From the NCBI GenBank assembly GCA_002633025.1, contig NMRB01000519.1, positions 193,190-257,189 on the forward strand: DNA of 64,000 bases, read 5' to 3'. The translations under genes and the position numbers were made by a program. This stretch comes from Notospermus geniculatus. Its lineage: Eukaryota; Nemertea; Pilidiophora; Heteronemertea; Lineidae. Below are positions 1 through 11,941 of this stretch, one piece after another. Each line of letters starts with the position of its first letter. The first letter of the stretch is position 1. Below the pieces are notes generated by a model that had not been told where the DNA came from, did not search any database, and was given only the letters and a program-made list of their open reading frames with translations.

Positions 1-82
1 GGGAAAATGACAGTGACGATGGCTGTAGCACCAAAAAGACAAATCGAGTGATGTATGGTATGTCAAATTTGACCCAGCCGTT

Positions 83-260
83 GTGGAGATATCGTTGATA
101 AACCTCGCGCCACTCAGAAGTGGATGGAATCTTCTCGCCGGCGATGCTCGCCCAATGTCAAACACTACCAAAGCCGATATCGCCTATAGTCTGCGGTGGC
201 AGGCGAGTAGATCGCTTGCGATTAATTGCCTGGTGTGCTGCTGTAACAGAAGGGCACTTC
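83..260. repeat. Repeat X, uninterrupted copy
   Basis: Contains GCGATGCTCGCCCAATGTC, GATATCGCCTATAGTC and TAGATCGCTTGCGATTA. Two other copies (about 28900-29290 and 34590-35030) each carry a SINE at the same place, so this one shows the empty site. Confidence 0.7.
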
Positions 261-301
261 TTCCTTCCAAAAGTTTAAGACACTCAGATTCAACGGGTTA
301 A

Positions 302-573
302 AGCCCCACTGTATTGAATCTGAAAAACGCAAATCGTCGCTGCGATTCTTGACGACGTCACGACGTCAGCGTAGTGTAAAAATGTACTGCGCTCTGTCTC
401 AATGCATTAGAGCTCCCCTACACAGTTTTTTTCACTCTCTGTTGAAACCTAGGCCTTGGTTATTAAAAGTAAGTATCAGGCAAGCATTTTGGAGACCTTC
501 ACGAGGCCCTGAGACCTCAACCTCCACTCTCCTAACATTTTGAAAATACCGTAAAATTCAATACTGTGGGGCT
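302..573. mobile_element. TTAA-flanked MITE, 272 bp
   Basis: Inverted ends AGCCCCACTGTATTGAAT / ATTCAATACTGTGGGGCT, flanked by TTAA at 298-301 and 574-577. A TTAA target duplication is the piggyBac signature. Interior is non-coding. Confidence 0.8.
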
Positions 574-944
574 TTAAAATGTTTTATTAATCCATATCTG
601 TGCAGATCAATTAGGGAATCCTTGTTACCTTGATATTACGGCGATAATTTGCAGGCGTACCAGGGCCCTGGATTCCACACAGAACGGATCAAGTGCTGAA
701 CAGCCCACAATGTCACCCGAGATAGTCATTTCTTCCCGTTGCTTGGCAAGTTGCCAGGTAAAATACGCTATTTTCGTGATCGAGTATTTGCATTGAATGG
801 TGGGAAATTACGCGATGATGGATAACGGAAAGCCGAGAATTAGCCGACGGGTAAACACCTGAGTTCGGGTTGTGCTTAATATGACCTCTGGAAAAATAGA
901 GACAGACAATTTATCAATAATGGACCATGTACCATGAATCTTAA

Positions 945-1245
945 AGGTGCTCTAGTTCGAATATATTGTAAAAATTACAGTGTGCCACCTATTGTCAACT
1001 TCTGGTACTAACAAATCAGATAAAATCGAATTAAATCTCGCCTTTCACAACTTTTTGTTTGTTTTTGAGCGTAAAATCATAAATATATTTCAGTTACAAG
1101 AATATTTATCAAGACAGATATAAAAATAGATAACATTAATGTTTTGGTATACACGGTGCTGCCACCTATCCGAGGAAAACTAACTATTATAATCAACCAT
1201 GTAAATAAACAAACCGTAATGTTTACAGTTCGAACTAGAGCACCT
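945..1245. mobile_element. TTAA-flanked MITE, 301 bp
   Basis: Perfect inverted ends AGGTGCTCTAGTTCGAA / TTCGAACTAGAGCACCT, flanked by TTAA at 941-944 and 1246-1249. The interior has GTGCCACCTATTGTCAAC and GGTGCTGCCACCTAT motifs, also seen in the GGAGCTCGACG family. Confidence 0.85.
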
Positions 1246-1337
1246 TTAACACGGGTTTCAACCCTTTGGGGGAAACAACATGTGTAGGGTGCGAGCATCA
1301 ACAACCAATGATTACCTCACGATACTTTTATAGCCTA

Positions 1338-1672
1338 GCGTACATCACACTTGCGACTGGAGACAACTTGTCGCCACTGAGCTACTGGCGACTGGGAGGA
1401 TCTAGCTGGAACTGGAGGTGACTGATCAGTCGCCAGATACAGTCGATGTACGCACCCTTGCGACTCGCTGGAACTGATTTTGCAAGTCGCCACCAGTTGT
1501 TACACATGTTCAACTTTCTGGAGACTAGTTGTACCCAGTTTCATTCAGTCGCTGCGATGTACGCCGGCTTGCGACTGATCAGTGCCAGTTTTCTGAACAA
1601 AACCGAGGCTCATTGAGTCCCAACACCCCGGACGTTACCCGAGTTGCTGCCAGTCGCAAGTGCAATGTACGC
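1338..1672. mobile_element. MITE with GCGACTGG-rich interior
   Basis: Ends GCGTACATCACACTTGCGA / TCGCAAGTGCAATGTACGC are inverted (20 of 23 positions over the full arm). The interior is filled with GCGACTGG / CCAGTCGC words. Confidence 0.75.
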
Positions 1673-1729
1673 AGTCAGGACATGATGACTCATTGTGGAG
1701 CCTCCTAGTTTTACTGAGTTGCTGAATTT

Positions 1730-1801
1730 CACGGTCAATTTTACAGATTTGTTGGCCGAAAGGGGGCGTGTGCCGGGTGCACCCCCTAGATCCACGCCTG
1801 T
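1730..1801. repeat. Half copy of GGATCC-type element
   Basis: Shares TTTGTTGGCC, the G-rich/C-rich hairpin and GATCCACGCCTG with the piece at 60955-61029. Confidence 0.5.
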
Positions 1802-2477
1802 CGAGATTTCGCAAATCTCCCGAAAAATCAACACGAATGTCTATCCCTTTGTTCGGTGCTCTCTTCGTGGCATCGAACAATGTGTCTGGTGTTCGCATTG
1901 GCGTCTCGGGGGCTTTGTGAAAATTTTATACTTTTATACAGTTCAACCTGCATTTTATACCAACTGGTGGAATATCCAAAGAAAGAGAACGCACAAAAGT
2001 CGACACAACGGGTGATAATAAATAGGAAGTCAACTTTCGCAATTTCGCAAATTTTTGACCCCGGTTCAGGCACTTCAGTGGAGAAACCAGAAAAGACTGG
2101 AAATGCTTCAGGAACTTTCTCAGATGCCAGGAAACAAAATGGTTGGAATTGAAAAGGAAAATTCTCTCATGACAATGGAACAGACAGATAACTGCTGTAA
2201 GAGTGATTTGGATGCGTTTCAGAAAGTTCCAACAATACTTCTACCTACGCTACCTGCGTGAGCGGTATAAGCCTAGTCTCCATGGTGAACGAACAATGTA
2301 GCGTTGTGTAAAGTCTAAATGGCTAATCCAACGTTTATTGAAAAATCACGGGCCTGGTAGAAGGCCTAGAGCAGATTTCTGGTTATAGCAACCATGGTAG
2401 ATGGTCCCTTAGCAGACACGTCTTAACTATAGGAACGGTGTTCTGAGTCACCATCACCCCATACAGTGAGGAGACTT

Positions 2478-2961
2478 GATAGCCTAGTGGTTATCACGTC
2501 CGCTAAAGCCTAGGTCACAAATGCACCGGGCCCCGTACGATTTTCCCCACCCAGCGGTTTGCTGCGGATTTTAGAGACTGAAACTCGGATCTAAGATGAA
2601 TCATGCCGAAATCGCCTCAATGGATAGGCGGAAAGTAGGCTGGATCAAACTGGGCACCGTAGAAATTGGCCAAAATGTCTGTTTTTACTCGCCGTACGGG
2701 CTCCGGAGTGGATATGTGACTGGGGCTTTAGCTAGCGCCAGGTCCCAGGTTCGAATCCAGCCTGGGGCATATGGGATTAATCATCCCTGGCTCTTCACGT
2801 CCATCGCATGGGACAGTAAGCCGTGGTGCCTTGTACCTTGTACCTTTGCAGACCAAGTAAAAGACCCCATCCAAGTGAAGAACATGAGTAGCTTGAGATG
2901 GCCTCAACAGGGCCAATAATGCTTTGGCTTCAGCCCTGATAGAAAAATCAAAATACAATAC
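2478..2961 (+). mobile_element. SINE-A copy interrupted by a MITE
   Basis: tRNA-like head (A box TAGCCTAGTGG, B box GGTTCGAATCC), a body with AAAGACCCCATCCAAGTG and AACATGAGTAGCTTGAGA, and the tail CCCTGATAGAAAAATC. A MITE occupies 2504-2730 between A and B boxes. Confidence 0.85.
2504..2730. mobile_element. MITE nested in SINE-A
   Basis: Ends TAAAGCCTAGGTCACA / TGTGACTGGGGCTTTA. The same family has a longer copy at 20549-21156. It separates the two Pol III boxes of the host SINE, so it arrived after SINE insertion. Confidence 0.8.
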
Positions 2962-3314
2962 AGTTCTTACATTGGAGAGGCGTTGGCTAAGAGAGGTTCA
3001 TAGTACATGTACGTGATTGATTATACGTAGATACACGCCTGAAAATTGCTGTCAATCATGTGATGATGTGACGGATAAAATAGAACAATTTGAGGAAAGC
3101 AGACGTACCCCACGGCAAAGCTTTGATGTGCTCCACCCTAAAATTGTGTTTCTGTCTGTCTTAGCTATAGTGAAGCCAATTACTGGTACAGGCAAGTGTT
3201 TGTGTGGGAGTCTTTGGCAGTTTTCAGTGGAGTGCTGCTGTGTCCAAAAGACTTGCCACAAATCTGAGAGGTGTCCTACCAGAGGCGTCTGCTGTGCGAG
3301 TTCCGCCAGGTATA

Positions 3315-3525
3315 GACAATTCTCAAATTGACGTAAATGAGAAAGATCTGCGCACTTCCGCCAAAATCGCAACCATAACCTCGATCTGGAACTGAATGAC
3401 GTGACGCAGAGACCCCACGATAAAGATTTCGATGACGTTACGTCAGAGTCGACCATTGCTGAATCATGGATTGCGTCACGTCACCCGGTTTCAGATCGAG
3501 GTTATGGTTGTGATTCATCGGACCG
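3315..3525. mobile_element. Foldback element, family of 26438-26828
   Basis: Arms AATCGCAACCATAACCTCG / CGAGGTTATGGTTGTGATT enclose GACGTGACGCAGAG... and GCGTCACGTC sequence. Left flank AGATCTGCGCACTTCCGCC is shared with the 26.4 kb copy. Confidence 0.7.
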
Positions 3526-3762
3526 GTGAAACGCAGAGGTGCCGCAGGTGATTTCCATTGTTTTCTTTACGTCATTGTGGGGAAACCCTATATTGCTTGA
3601 AGCCGTTTGTGTGTCATACCTTCCGAACGTCGATGTTAAGTCAAATTTAACGCAAAAGTGAACTGTGCGTATGTGTCATACCTGTTGCAACAGTACCGCA
3701 TAATCGCACCGAATTACCGCAAAGCAGACATCGCAGCCGCATGTATGTGTCGTCAACTTATG

Positions 3763-4147
3763 GGAGGATATAGAGGTTTCCCACGTGATGTCACAGCTCA
3801 AAATGTCCGCCACTTTGACCGTCAAATGACCCAACGTCACAGCATCAACACAGCGTTTTTGACGCAGTTTGGACGTTGTCGGCAGTCATCAGACCTCTTC
3901 CACCACTGTCTACAGCAAGCCGTATGGACGATTCGCTTTGTTTTCAACACGGTTTTCACACCAGACCAACTACTTATGTTCAGAAACTGTGAGAGGTAAA
4001 GTGATTTGTTGAGTTGTATGCTCCCAGTGGTCTGTACGGGCCGCTAAACTTTTCAACCGAGAACAAGATGGCAGCCTCCATGGCTTCATTTTGACGGCCA
4101 ATATGGCGGCCGTGTGACATCAGTGGGAAACCTCTATAGTTTCCTCC
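3763..4147. mobile_element. MITE with GGAGGATATAGAGG ends
   Basis: Ends GGAGGATATAGAGGTTTCCC and GGGAAACCTCTATAGTTTCC with further CGTGATGTCACA / TGTGACATCA pairing. Non-coding interior. Confidence 0.7.
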
Positions 4148-4512
4148 TAGGGTGTGTAGCACCCAACTTTATTCTGACGCACCCTGTACAAGAGATGAAA
4201 GTCAAGTCACGTTCATTGTGTCTCACTAACATGACAACAAAAGCAACATGACATTGTCATATATCCTTTTCTCCTCCTCGTGGAGATCTCGGTTACCTGT
4301 GTAAACACAAAGCCCGTTACCATGGATACAGAAAAGGTAATACAAACATTTTGAATGAAAAGTAGGAACAAAGATGTTTTTTTTTGTGCAGAAATGTCAT
4401 CGGCCGAGAAGACTGATTTTTTTTGGATGTCCTCATGTTGAGAACCATAAACGATACAGTACCTATGTTCTTAAAGACCCTCTGTATTGAATTTTATGGT
4501 ATTTACAAAGTG

Positions 4513-4662
4513 TTAGGCTATGGGTACACCGAACCCGATTCCTATGCGAATTTCGTATCCGACACACTGTGCGTTGCCGCATCCGTCAACGCACACGATG
4601 GGGCAATGGCTGCTCCTTTGGATGGTTAGACCGAGTGTGATCCGCTGTGCGTTGACGCAGTC
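4513..4662. mobile_element. Truncated copy of the 7702-8088 MITE
   Basis: Shares GTACACCGAACCCGATTCC, CTGTGCGTTGCCGCATCC and TAGACCGAGTGTGATCCG with the left half of 7702-8088. The right end is missing. Confidence 0.75.
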
Positions 4663-4684
4663 TCTCCATAAAAAAGATTGATAA

Positions 4685-5074
4685 AAGCCCCATTTATACA
4701 GAGCACGGTTTGCGGTCCGGCATCCGGTGTGCGTTTTCCGTCCAGAATGCCTCAATGTATTTTCTTACGTGTATAACCGTTTATACAGAGCACGACCGCC
4801 GCACTCGCCGTTCCGGTGTCTGGACGCCGTGCCGCATTGAATGCCTCCAGAGCAATTTCTGTACGGTCGCCGGACGGGCCTGAACCAATCAGCGGACTGT
4901 TTTAATACCACGTGAGGAAGGAGATTATCATGATTAGATGCCGTCGAGAAAACCGTGCCCGTTTTACCACACCCTGTTGGAACGACAAAACGGACAAGCC
5001 GCATTCCCGTTCCGCAGGCCATAACCGGATGCTGGATGCTGGACTGCAAACCGTGCTCTGTATAAACGGGGCTT
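4685..5074. mobile_element. MITE with TTTATACAGAGCACGG ends
   Basis: Long inverted ends TTTATACAGAGCACGGTTTGC-type (left about 4685) and GCAAACCGTGCTCTGTATAA (right about 5046). An extra internal copy of the end lies at about 4789. Non-coding. Confidence 0.8.
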
Positions 5075-5349
5075 AAGCATGATTCTCATGTTTTGGTCCC
5101 TCACCAGAGAGGTATTAAGGGACCAAGGCAAGACCAACTCCCTCAAGCAGTTCACTCCATTTCTGGACAAGACATAAACTTATTGATGACAACCTTCACG
5201 TTGCAGCTTTATTTAGACACCATGCGATCTCATATTTAACAAGATGAGAAGCCACAATAAGGTTTCAAGATGATAGTAATTTCATTTGTGGGATCGTCTC
5301 AGAGGTAGCCACACTGACGGAGGTAAACTCTGTAAGTGAAATGGATGTG

Positions 5350-5881
5350 ACAACCGGTTGCTGAGCAACCGTAAGGTCCCAGGTTCGAATCCAGCTTGCA
5401 CCATTTGGGATTAACCTTTTTGCTGCGGCAGCCATTATTACGCAATGCCACGCAGTTCTGCCTATCAGTTCGTCCGTGGAGGCACCTCTCAACGGCGCCA
5501 AAAATATTCAAAAGTGTCGCCATCTATTGTATCCTGATCAAACTAAAACTTCCCAAGTGCGTATACCATTTATAAAGTTACTACGGCCAGTGCGTGACAA
5601 GTAACAAAGCTATTAGGCATGACGTGCACTGCATGTCACCCGCACTGGACTGTGCATGTGCCATGACGTGTACTGCACGTCAAACGCAGCGAAAGGGTTA
5701 ATCATCCCTGGGTGTGCACGTCGTCACATAAGACAGTAAGCCGTGGTGCCTTGTAACTTGTGCCTTTACAATAGGGCAAGTAAAAGACCCCATCCAAGTG
5801 AGGAACATGAGTAGCTTGAGATGGCCTCTTCCATACTTACCAGGGCCAATGATGCTATGGCTTCAGCCCTGACAGAACAAG
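5350..5881 (+). mobile_element. SINE-A copy interrupted by a TTAA MITE
   Basis: B-box region GGTTCGAATCCAGC, body and tail (CAGCCCTGACAG) are split by 5415-5697. Confidence 0.8.
5415..5697. mobile_element. TTAA-flanked MITE nested in SINE-A, 283 bp
   Basis: Ends CCTTTTTGCTGCGG / ACGCAGCGAAAGGG. Exact TTAA at 5411-5414 and 5698-5701. Removing it restores the SINE word GGGATTAATCATCCCTGG seen in other copies, which proves the insertion. Confidence 0.9.
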
Positions 5882-6978
5882 AGGCCCATGGGCCTTGCGC
5901 TCAGCTGACTTTGTAATAGTTGTTTGGAGTGGTAACTAACTGTAGTGGGCAATTGTTTCCAAGGTGGAGAAGACATTGTGTGTAAATTTGTTGTTTGTTG
6001 AAAACAGGAGGATTACGACAGAACGATGTTTCCTATCAGGTAATTTGTTAACACTGGAAATGTGCAACACTCAGGGACATTACACCAGAATTAACATTAA
6101 AAACAGCAACACTCAGAGATATCACACTGAGAATTACCAGTGGAAATGTGCAACACTCAGAGATGTTTCACCAGTAGGCCTATCCAATGAATCCGCATTG
6201 AAACGTGCAACACTCAAGAGATGTCAGTGAGCCCCCCCCCCAGTGGTGAGTGGAGTGGCTGGCCCATCATGAATACATGTAATTGCATTTGCTCTGATTC
6301 ACTCCAAAGGATTCAGTGACAGCCGGCCTACAACATCACATGCAACAGCAGTACCGGTATTTCAGCTGCCTTGGCCTAGATAGATCATGAGATTCCAGTT
6401 GCATACGTAAAGATGAGCAGTGCAAGTATCTCTGCACAAAACCTGAAAACCATGTGATCCACTGTGCAAGAAGGCTGTTCTTTCAATTCCCTGTGAAGCA
6501 CAAATCTACACGAAGTACTGTGATGTCATCAAATCAGCAGCATAAAATGGTGACATCATCAATGATCACTGAGCATGCTCATGTGCTGGGGGGAAATTCA
6601 AAAACCCATGTTTTTGATTTATGCAGATTACACCCCCTGGTGGAAAAATTTCGAACAATTTGCCACCACAGGAGGTGAGGAATAAAATAAGCAACACAAT
6701 ATGTAAGTTACAGTTTGATCTATTTTCTCTGGACTGAGTAATGGGGATTTTTCATTTTATGGAATAACCCCCCTGGAGAGCAGAATGTAGGTCAAATCGC
6801 GGAAATTTTCGGTTCTGTTTCGAGCCCTCCCTAGGACCAAACACTCCACCCACTTTCAGGGCCCTGGGCCTTGCGGTTGCAAAACGTGCCAGTTTCACGG
6901 ACTACAGACAGACAGACAGACGGACGCCACTCAGTATACATATGAATAGCTCCGCTGACCTTTGGTCAGCTGAGCTAA
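5879..6978. mobile_element. GCTCAGCTGAC element, about 1.1 kb
   Basis: Starts AAGAGGCCCATGGGCC...GCTCAGCTGAC and ends GACCTTTGGTCAGCTGAGCT. It holds a small repeat array at 6060-6225 and an (ACAG) run near 6905. The right end matches 62586-62680, next to the SGNH frame. Confidence 0.55.
6060..6225. repeat. Degenerate minisatellite CAACACTCAGAGAT
   Basis: Four imperfect units of about 45-55 bp, each with GTGCAACACTCAGAGATGT-like core. Confidence 0.6.
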
Positions 6979-7309
6979 AAATCGGATACAAATACAAATA
7001 CAAATAGTACAACTGATCCACAATTCTGCGGATACCCTCCCTCAGTCGTATCTATTCTCTAAGAAAATCAGATCAGATCCATCCGTCTGATCAACTTACA
7101 TAGATTCCTAAGGTTTCATTGGATTTGAATATCAAGTACAATAGGCCGGGACTGGCAAGGCAAGAAACATGCCACTTTGACAGAAGGACAGCGCTCACCA
7201 ACTGACAAATTGGCTTTCAGACTAATTATTATTCCAGTTTCATCTCCGCAGTTCCAAGGGCGTGCTTTTGTGGACCCGAGGTCCCATACCCCCCAGGTCA
7301 TGCAGACCA

Positions 7310-7438
7310 GGGCCGACCGCACAGAAAATCCGATAGTGCTACCGGCGCCTATCGGCAGTTAGTTATAATGCATTTTCCCATTAACTAAACCACTGATAGG
7401 CTCCGAAAGCACCATTGGACTTTCTGTGCGGTCGGCCC
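7310..7438. mobile_element. 129-bp MITE
   Basis: Ends GGGCCGACCGCACAGAAA / TTTCTGTGCGGTCGGCCC are perfect inverted repeats. Confidence 0.85.
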
Positions 7439-7514
7439 AGGTAGGGTATGGGTGAAAGACGGTCTCTGAGGCTTGTCACTTGCTATGCATGCAGTTGTTG
7501 GACTTTTACGCTGA

Positions 7515-8205
7515 CCCTGACCCTGCAGCAAATCCCGGGCAATAATCATCCCTGACTGTTCAGTCCATCGCATGGAACAGTATGCCGTGGTGTCTTGTAC
7601 CTTGTGCCTTTGCAAGGGCAAGTAAAAGACCCCATCCAAGTGAGGAACATGAGTAGCTTGAGATGACCTCTTCCATCCTTAACAGGGCCAATAATGCTTT
7701 GGTATACCGAACACGATTCCTATACAATTGCTGTGCAAATTTCATATCCGACACCCTGTGCGTTGCCACATCCGTCAAAGCACACGATGGGACAATGGCT
7801 TTTCCTTTGGATGGCTAGACCGAGTGTGATCCGCTGTGCGTTGATGCAATGCGTCCAAAGATGATTGAAAATTTCAATTTTTCAGTCGGCGCATTGGTCA
7901 ACGCACAGGTTTTTGAAGGTGGCGCCGGTGTGCCTCATCCCGCATTGGATGTTGCTCAGCAACGCGAAGCATTCGCAGTGGCACGAAACGGACACGAAAT
8001 CGCATTGGGTGTACAGTGTTTTTCTGTGCGATTTTTTGAAAACGACGGACACGCATCGCACAGGACGACGGATCGTGTTCAGTATACCCGTAGCCTAAGC
8101 CGAGGTGCATTGTACCATGTGCCCTTGCAAAGGCAAGTAAAAGACTCCATCCAGGTGAGGAAAAAAGTAGCTTGAGATGGCTCTTCTGTACTCAGAGGTT
8201 GTTTA
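7515..8205 (+). mobile_element. Two SINE-A fragments flanking a MITE
   Basis: SINE-A body at 7515-7700 and another SINE-A fragment at 8092-8205. Both contain the AAAGACCCCATCCAAGTG-type word, so they are two copies, not one split copy. Confidence 0.7.
7702..8088. mobile_element. MITE with GGTATACCGAACACGAT ends, 387 bp
   Basis: Inverted ends GGTATACCGAACACGAT / ATCGTGTTCAGTATACC differ at one position. A truncated relative lies at 4513-4662. Confidence 0.8.
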
Positions 8206-8331
8206 TGCCAGGCAGGTGTTTTGGAGATCACACCCAAGGGATAGATCTCACCCTTTCATAAAGGAACAAATTGACTGATCATATCTGACACGAATGTTTA
8301 ATCCTCTGACCAATACGTGACCATAAGGTAA

Positions 8332-8925
8332 NCAGGGTTCTGCCGATGCTGGTCGGCGCCGGACGGCCCCGTCCAGGACGCAGAAATGCCGACCGGCACT
8401 CAGCCTAAAAGGAGTATTTTCCGACCAGCACGATTTTTTAAAAAAATGTTGAATAAAAATGTGTAGAACTTCAATAAAATCATCATAAGAGAAAGTAATC
8501 TCGTATTTGTGCCTATGATCGATCTGAATGGTGTGGTTATCATCATAATAATTTTAGCAGATTGAGCGAGTGATCTGGCGAACTAACGAAGTGTACCAAG
8601 AGAGATGCCCGCAACGCACACTATAATCACTTCCGAATTTCCTTTCTGTTCCCGCCATTCACAAAATGTGCTTCCCTCGGCGGGGCTTCCTGACACAGTT
8701 CTGACCAACGACAAAAACGGCGGGATACTTTTGCAGTAGAGTGGATCGGGGTCATTTGACGCCAAACGAGGATGCTTTTATTGATTAAGAAGCTTATTAT
8801 TTCGACTCTCAAGTGCCAGGAAATCGCATTTCAGCAAGTCTAGTTTTAAAATTTTTCTGGGGGAGGACCCCCACACCCCCCGTTCCGTCCGGAACTCATT
8901 CAGTCCTGGGCAGAACCCTGCTAGG
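8332..8925. mobile_element. CAGGGTTTCTGCC-type element
   Basis: Ends CAGGGTTCTGCC / GGCAGAACCCTG. Same end family as 30335-30576 and 33027-34262. No coding. Confidence 0.55.
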
Positions 8926-8934
8926 TACGCAGTG

Positions 8935-9050
8935 ATTTACGAGGCGAGTTGCGCAATTTGGCGAGTTACGCGGTGAGTTACGCGAAACCAAAGCCGTGAG
9001 TTACGCGTAAGTTACGTGTAACTTAGGAGTAACTTACGCGAAGCCGTAGG
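8935..9050. repeat. Short degenerate array of GAGTTACGCG
   Basis: About ten imperfect units (GAGTTACGCG, AAGTTACGTG, AACTTACGCG) in 115 bp. Confidence 0.5.
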
Positions 9051-9117
9051 GATGTCAATTGTGACCTGTACTGTACAATAAGACACGGCTTAACCCACCG
9101 GCCATAGAGGATTTCCT

Positions 9118-9225
9118 TTATGGCCTAGTGGTTTACAGATTGACCTCTGAGCTGGAAGTTCAGCAACGTTGCAACTTGGTCAGTACGGGGATGGGTGACC
9201 GGCATGTACAATGCAACCCTTCTTA
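9118..9225 (+). repeat. tRNA-like plus 5S rRNA-like composite
   Basis: TGGCCTAGTGG resembles an A box. Further on, ACTTGGTCAGTACGGGGATG and GGTGACCGGC resemble the 3' part of 5S rRNA with its internal promoter. A similar flank occurs at 28505-28600. Probably a decayed SINE. Confidence 0.35.
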
Positions 9226-9561
9226 CAGGAACAAATTGACTGACCAAATCTGACATTAAGATTTGATTCACTGACCATAAGGTAACCCTGACAACATAAC
9301 TGGACGTAGATACACACACCCTGCATCATGACGATAAGCCAGATTCCTAACGCATCACGGATATATCAATTTTACAGCAGTAGACCATCCATCACAGTAA
9401 GTGACACTCACAGTGGACTTGATATAATAACAATTTGTGCGGTCAGCCATCAGATTAGGATGTGACCTTTTAGTTGGTAATCTCAAAGGAGCGGTAATTC
9501 TGTCAATTTTATCATCAGGATGCTTAGGCAGATTTCTAAAGTCAGCAGCACACTTCAACAC

Positions 9562-9817
9562 TTTTGTTGCTCATACAGGCAATTTTCGTGGTCGGCATGA
9601 AAATGGCCAAGTGTGCTCTGGCCAGCAATGACCACTCACCACAAATATTTTGTGGCAACCACGAGCTGCCACAAGTTGTCGAGAATCAAACCCGTTTGAT
9701 TTCTCACCACGAAAATTGTTCGTTATTGCCACAAGACCACTTAGTGCTGAAGTGTGCTGTGAACCGGCAACTGCCACAAAAATTGCCAACCACGAAAATT
9801 GCCTGCATGAGCAATGA
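9562..9817. mobile_element. MITE with GCAATTTTCGTGGT ends
   Basis: Ends CAGGCAATTTTCGTGGT and ACCACGAAAATTGCCTG, with internal copies of CCACGAAAATTG. Confidence 0.75.
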
Positions 9818-9837
9818 AAGTGGTGCTGCCATTTTAA

Positions 9838-10088
9838 AGGAGTTCGACGTCCAAGTTGTAAACAAACCAGTTTGTTTACAAACAGTGGTCGGCAAACTAG
9901 TTTTATTCCTTCGTGAAGGTGGCAGCACCAGTAGCGCCCTGTGATCGTTAGACTGGTGCCTGGTGCAATGCAACTCACTCATGATATTCACGTCAGTACA
10001 TATCACCAACAATAGGTGGCAGCACCACAGGCGTCGCGTGGATAGAGAACCAGTGAGTGAGTGTTTACAACTTGGACATCCAGCTCCT
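9838..10088. mobile_element. GGAGCTCGACG-family MITE, TTAA-flanked, copy 1
   Basis: Ends AGGAGTTCGACGTCCAAG / CTTGGACATCCAGCTCCT, flanked by TTAA (9834-9837, 10089-10092). Interior GTTTGTAAACAAACC hairpin and GGTGGCAGCACC words. Confidence 0.85.
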
Positions 10089-10364
10089 TTAAGCTTTTCA
10101 TCTGCACAACTGGAAAGATTGGTAATCCCTTTCATGATGAGGAATTATCATCATTCCACTTCGCAAGGAACTTAAAACGGATTCTAAGCTTCAAATCCTA
10201 AGGCGCTGATCTGCTTCTGAGTTTTCTCATGCGGGTTGGCTCTACGTGGGCAACTCAAAGGACCCTATGGCCCGGGATTCGGACTCAGGACCTGCCCTGT
10301 GCTAGCGGACGTGATAACCACTAGGCATTCCTTTCTCGTGCAGGCGTAAATGTACTCAGGATCT

Positions 10365-10782
10365 ATCCAAGTCTGTCATATGGGACAGTAAGCCTTGGTG
10401 CCTTCTACCTTTTGCCTTTGCAAGGGCAAGTAAAAGACGCCATCCAAGTAAAGAACATGAGTAGCTTGAGATGGCCTCTTCCATACTTACCAGGGCCAAT
10501 AATGCTATGACTTCAGCCCTGATGGGAACATACAAATACAAATACAGCTGTACAAGCGGCGGGTCCCAGCTTCGAATCAAGTCCAGGCCATCTGGGATAC
10601 CGTCCCTGGCTCTTCACATTCGTCGCACAGGACAGTAAGCCATGGTTGCTTTGTACCTTGTGCCTTTGCAAGAGCAAGTAAAAGACCCCATCCAAGTGAG
10701 GAACATGAGTAGCTTGAGACGACCTCTTCCATACATACCAGGGCCAAGAATTCTGTGGCTTCGGCCCTGACTGTAAATCGAA
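10365..10782 (+). mobile_element. Two SINE-A copies in tandem
   Basis: First body 10365-10548 ends in (CAAATA) repeats. The second begins with CGGGTCCCAGCTTCGAATC and runs to about 10782. Same orientation. Confidence 0.8.
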
Positions 10783-11292
10783 TACCACCTTAACACTGTG
10801 TGTTGCTAGAACATAATGCACGAATAAGGAAGATTGACATTCCGATAGTCACGAGTAAATTGCCAGTTAAAACCGGCCGTCAGTTGATAGGTTTTCTCTA
10901 AACCCCCGAGGATATGAGAACTAATCCGCTAAATCTTCAATTCTCATTTATCTCCTGATTGGTTGCATCTGTTTGCAAAATGGGGATGTAGTATGATTGT
11001 CTGACTCCCGTCACAGGGCGTCATATCTGTTGCAAAATTCAGACCGTGAGAGTGGCTTTGTGAAAATGAGGCGGTTGACTCTTTCAGACCGAGGCGATTT
11101 TTCCGCCGCGACGCCCAGATCGTAGGCAATTTTTTTTGAGAAAAAAAAATATTTCAGGATTTACAAAAAAACTACGTTGCCAATCTTATATTGTAGAAAA
11201 TTGGGTTTAGGGGTGGACGATATACTCGTTCATAGGACTTGAGAATGATTTTGGAAAACGGATATATCCGTCCATAGGGCTTAAAGAGTTAA

Positions 11293-11543
11293 AGGAGCTG
11301 GACGTCCAAGTTCTAAACACTCACTAACTGGTTCTCTATCCACGCGACGCCTGCGGTGCTGCCACCTATTGTCAGTGATATGTACTGACGTGGATATCGT
11401 GAATGAGTTGCATTGGACCGGGCACCAGTCTAACGATCACGGGGCACTACTGGTGCTGCCACCTTCACGAAGGAATAAAACTAGTTTGCCGGCCACTGTT
11501 TGTAAACAAACCAGTTTGTTTACAACTTGGACGTCGAGCTCCT
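11293..11543. mobile_element. GGAGCTCGACG-family MITE, copy 2
   Basis: Ends AGGAGCTGGACGTCCAAG / CTTGGACGTCGAGCTCCT, TTAA at 11289-11292 and 11544-11547. 251 bp, the same length as copy 1 but inverted. Confidence 0.85.
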
Positions 11544-11570
11544 TTAAGATTTACCCCGAGAAGGACACTT

Positions 11571-11716
11571 AGATGGGGTCTTTTACTTGTCCTTGCAAAG
11601 GCACAAGGTAAGGAAGCAAGACTTACTGTCCCATGCAACGAACAAGAAGAGCCAGGGGTGATATCCCATATGGCCTGGCCTTGATTCGAACCGGGGACCT
11701 GCCGCTTGCTCAGATA
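11571..11716 (-). mobile_element. SINE-A fragment
   Basis: Minus-strand SINE-A from GGGGTCTTTTACTTG to the B-box complement GATTCGAACC. Confidence 0.75.
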
Positions 11717-11941
11717 GGTAGATACATGTACCGTAGATAATTTGAAGCTTCATAACCCTTTTGGATCTTAAGCTTATACTAGGCAAAATAAAGCTTATAC
11801 TAGCGTATATACGGGGTGGAGTCCACGATACCTGTGTGGGGTCTTTTACTTGCACAGACACTGAGGTACAAGGGACCACAGCTTTGAGTCTCATCCGACA
11901 GACTCTAATTGGTTCATAGCTTTTTCTCACAGGCCTACATG

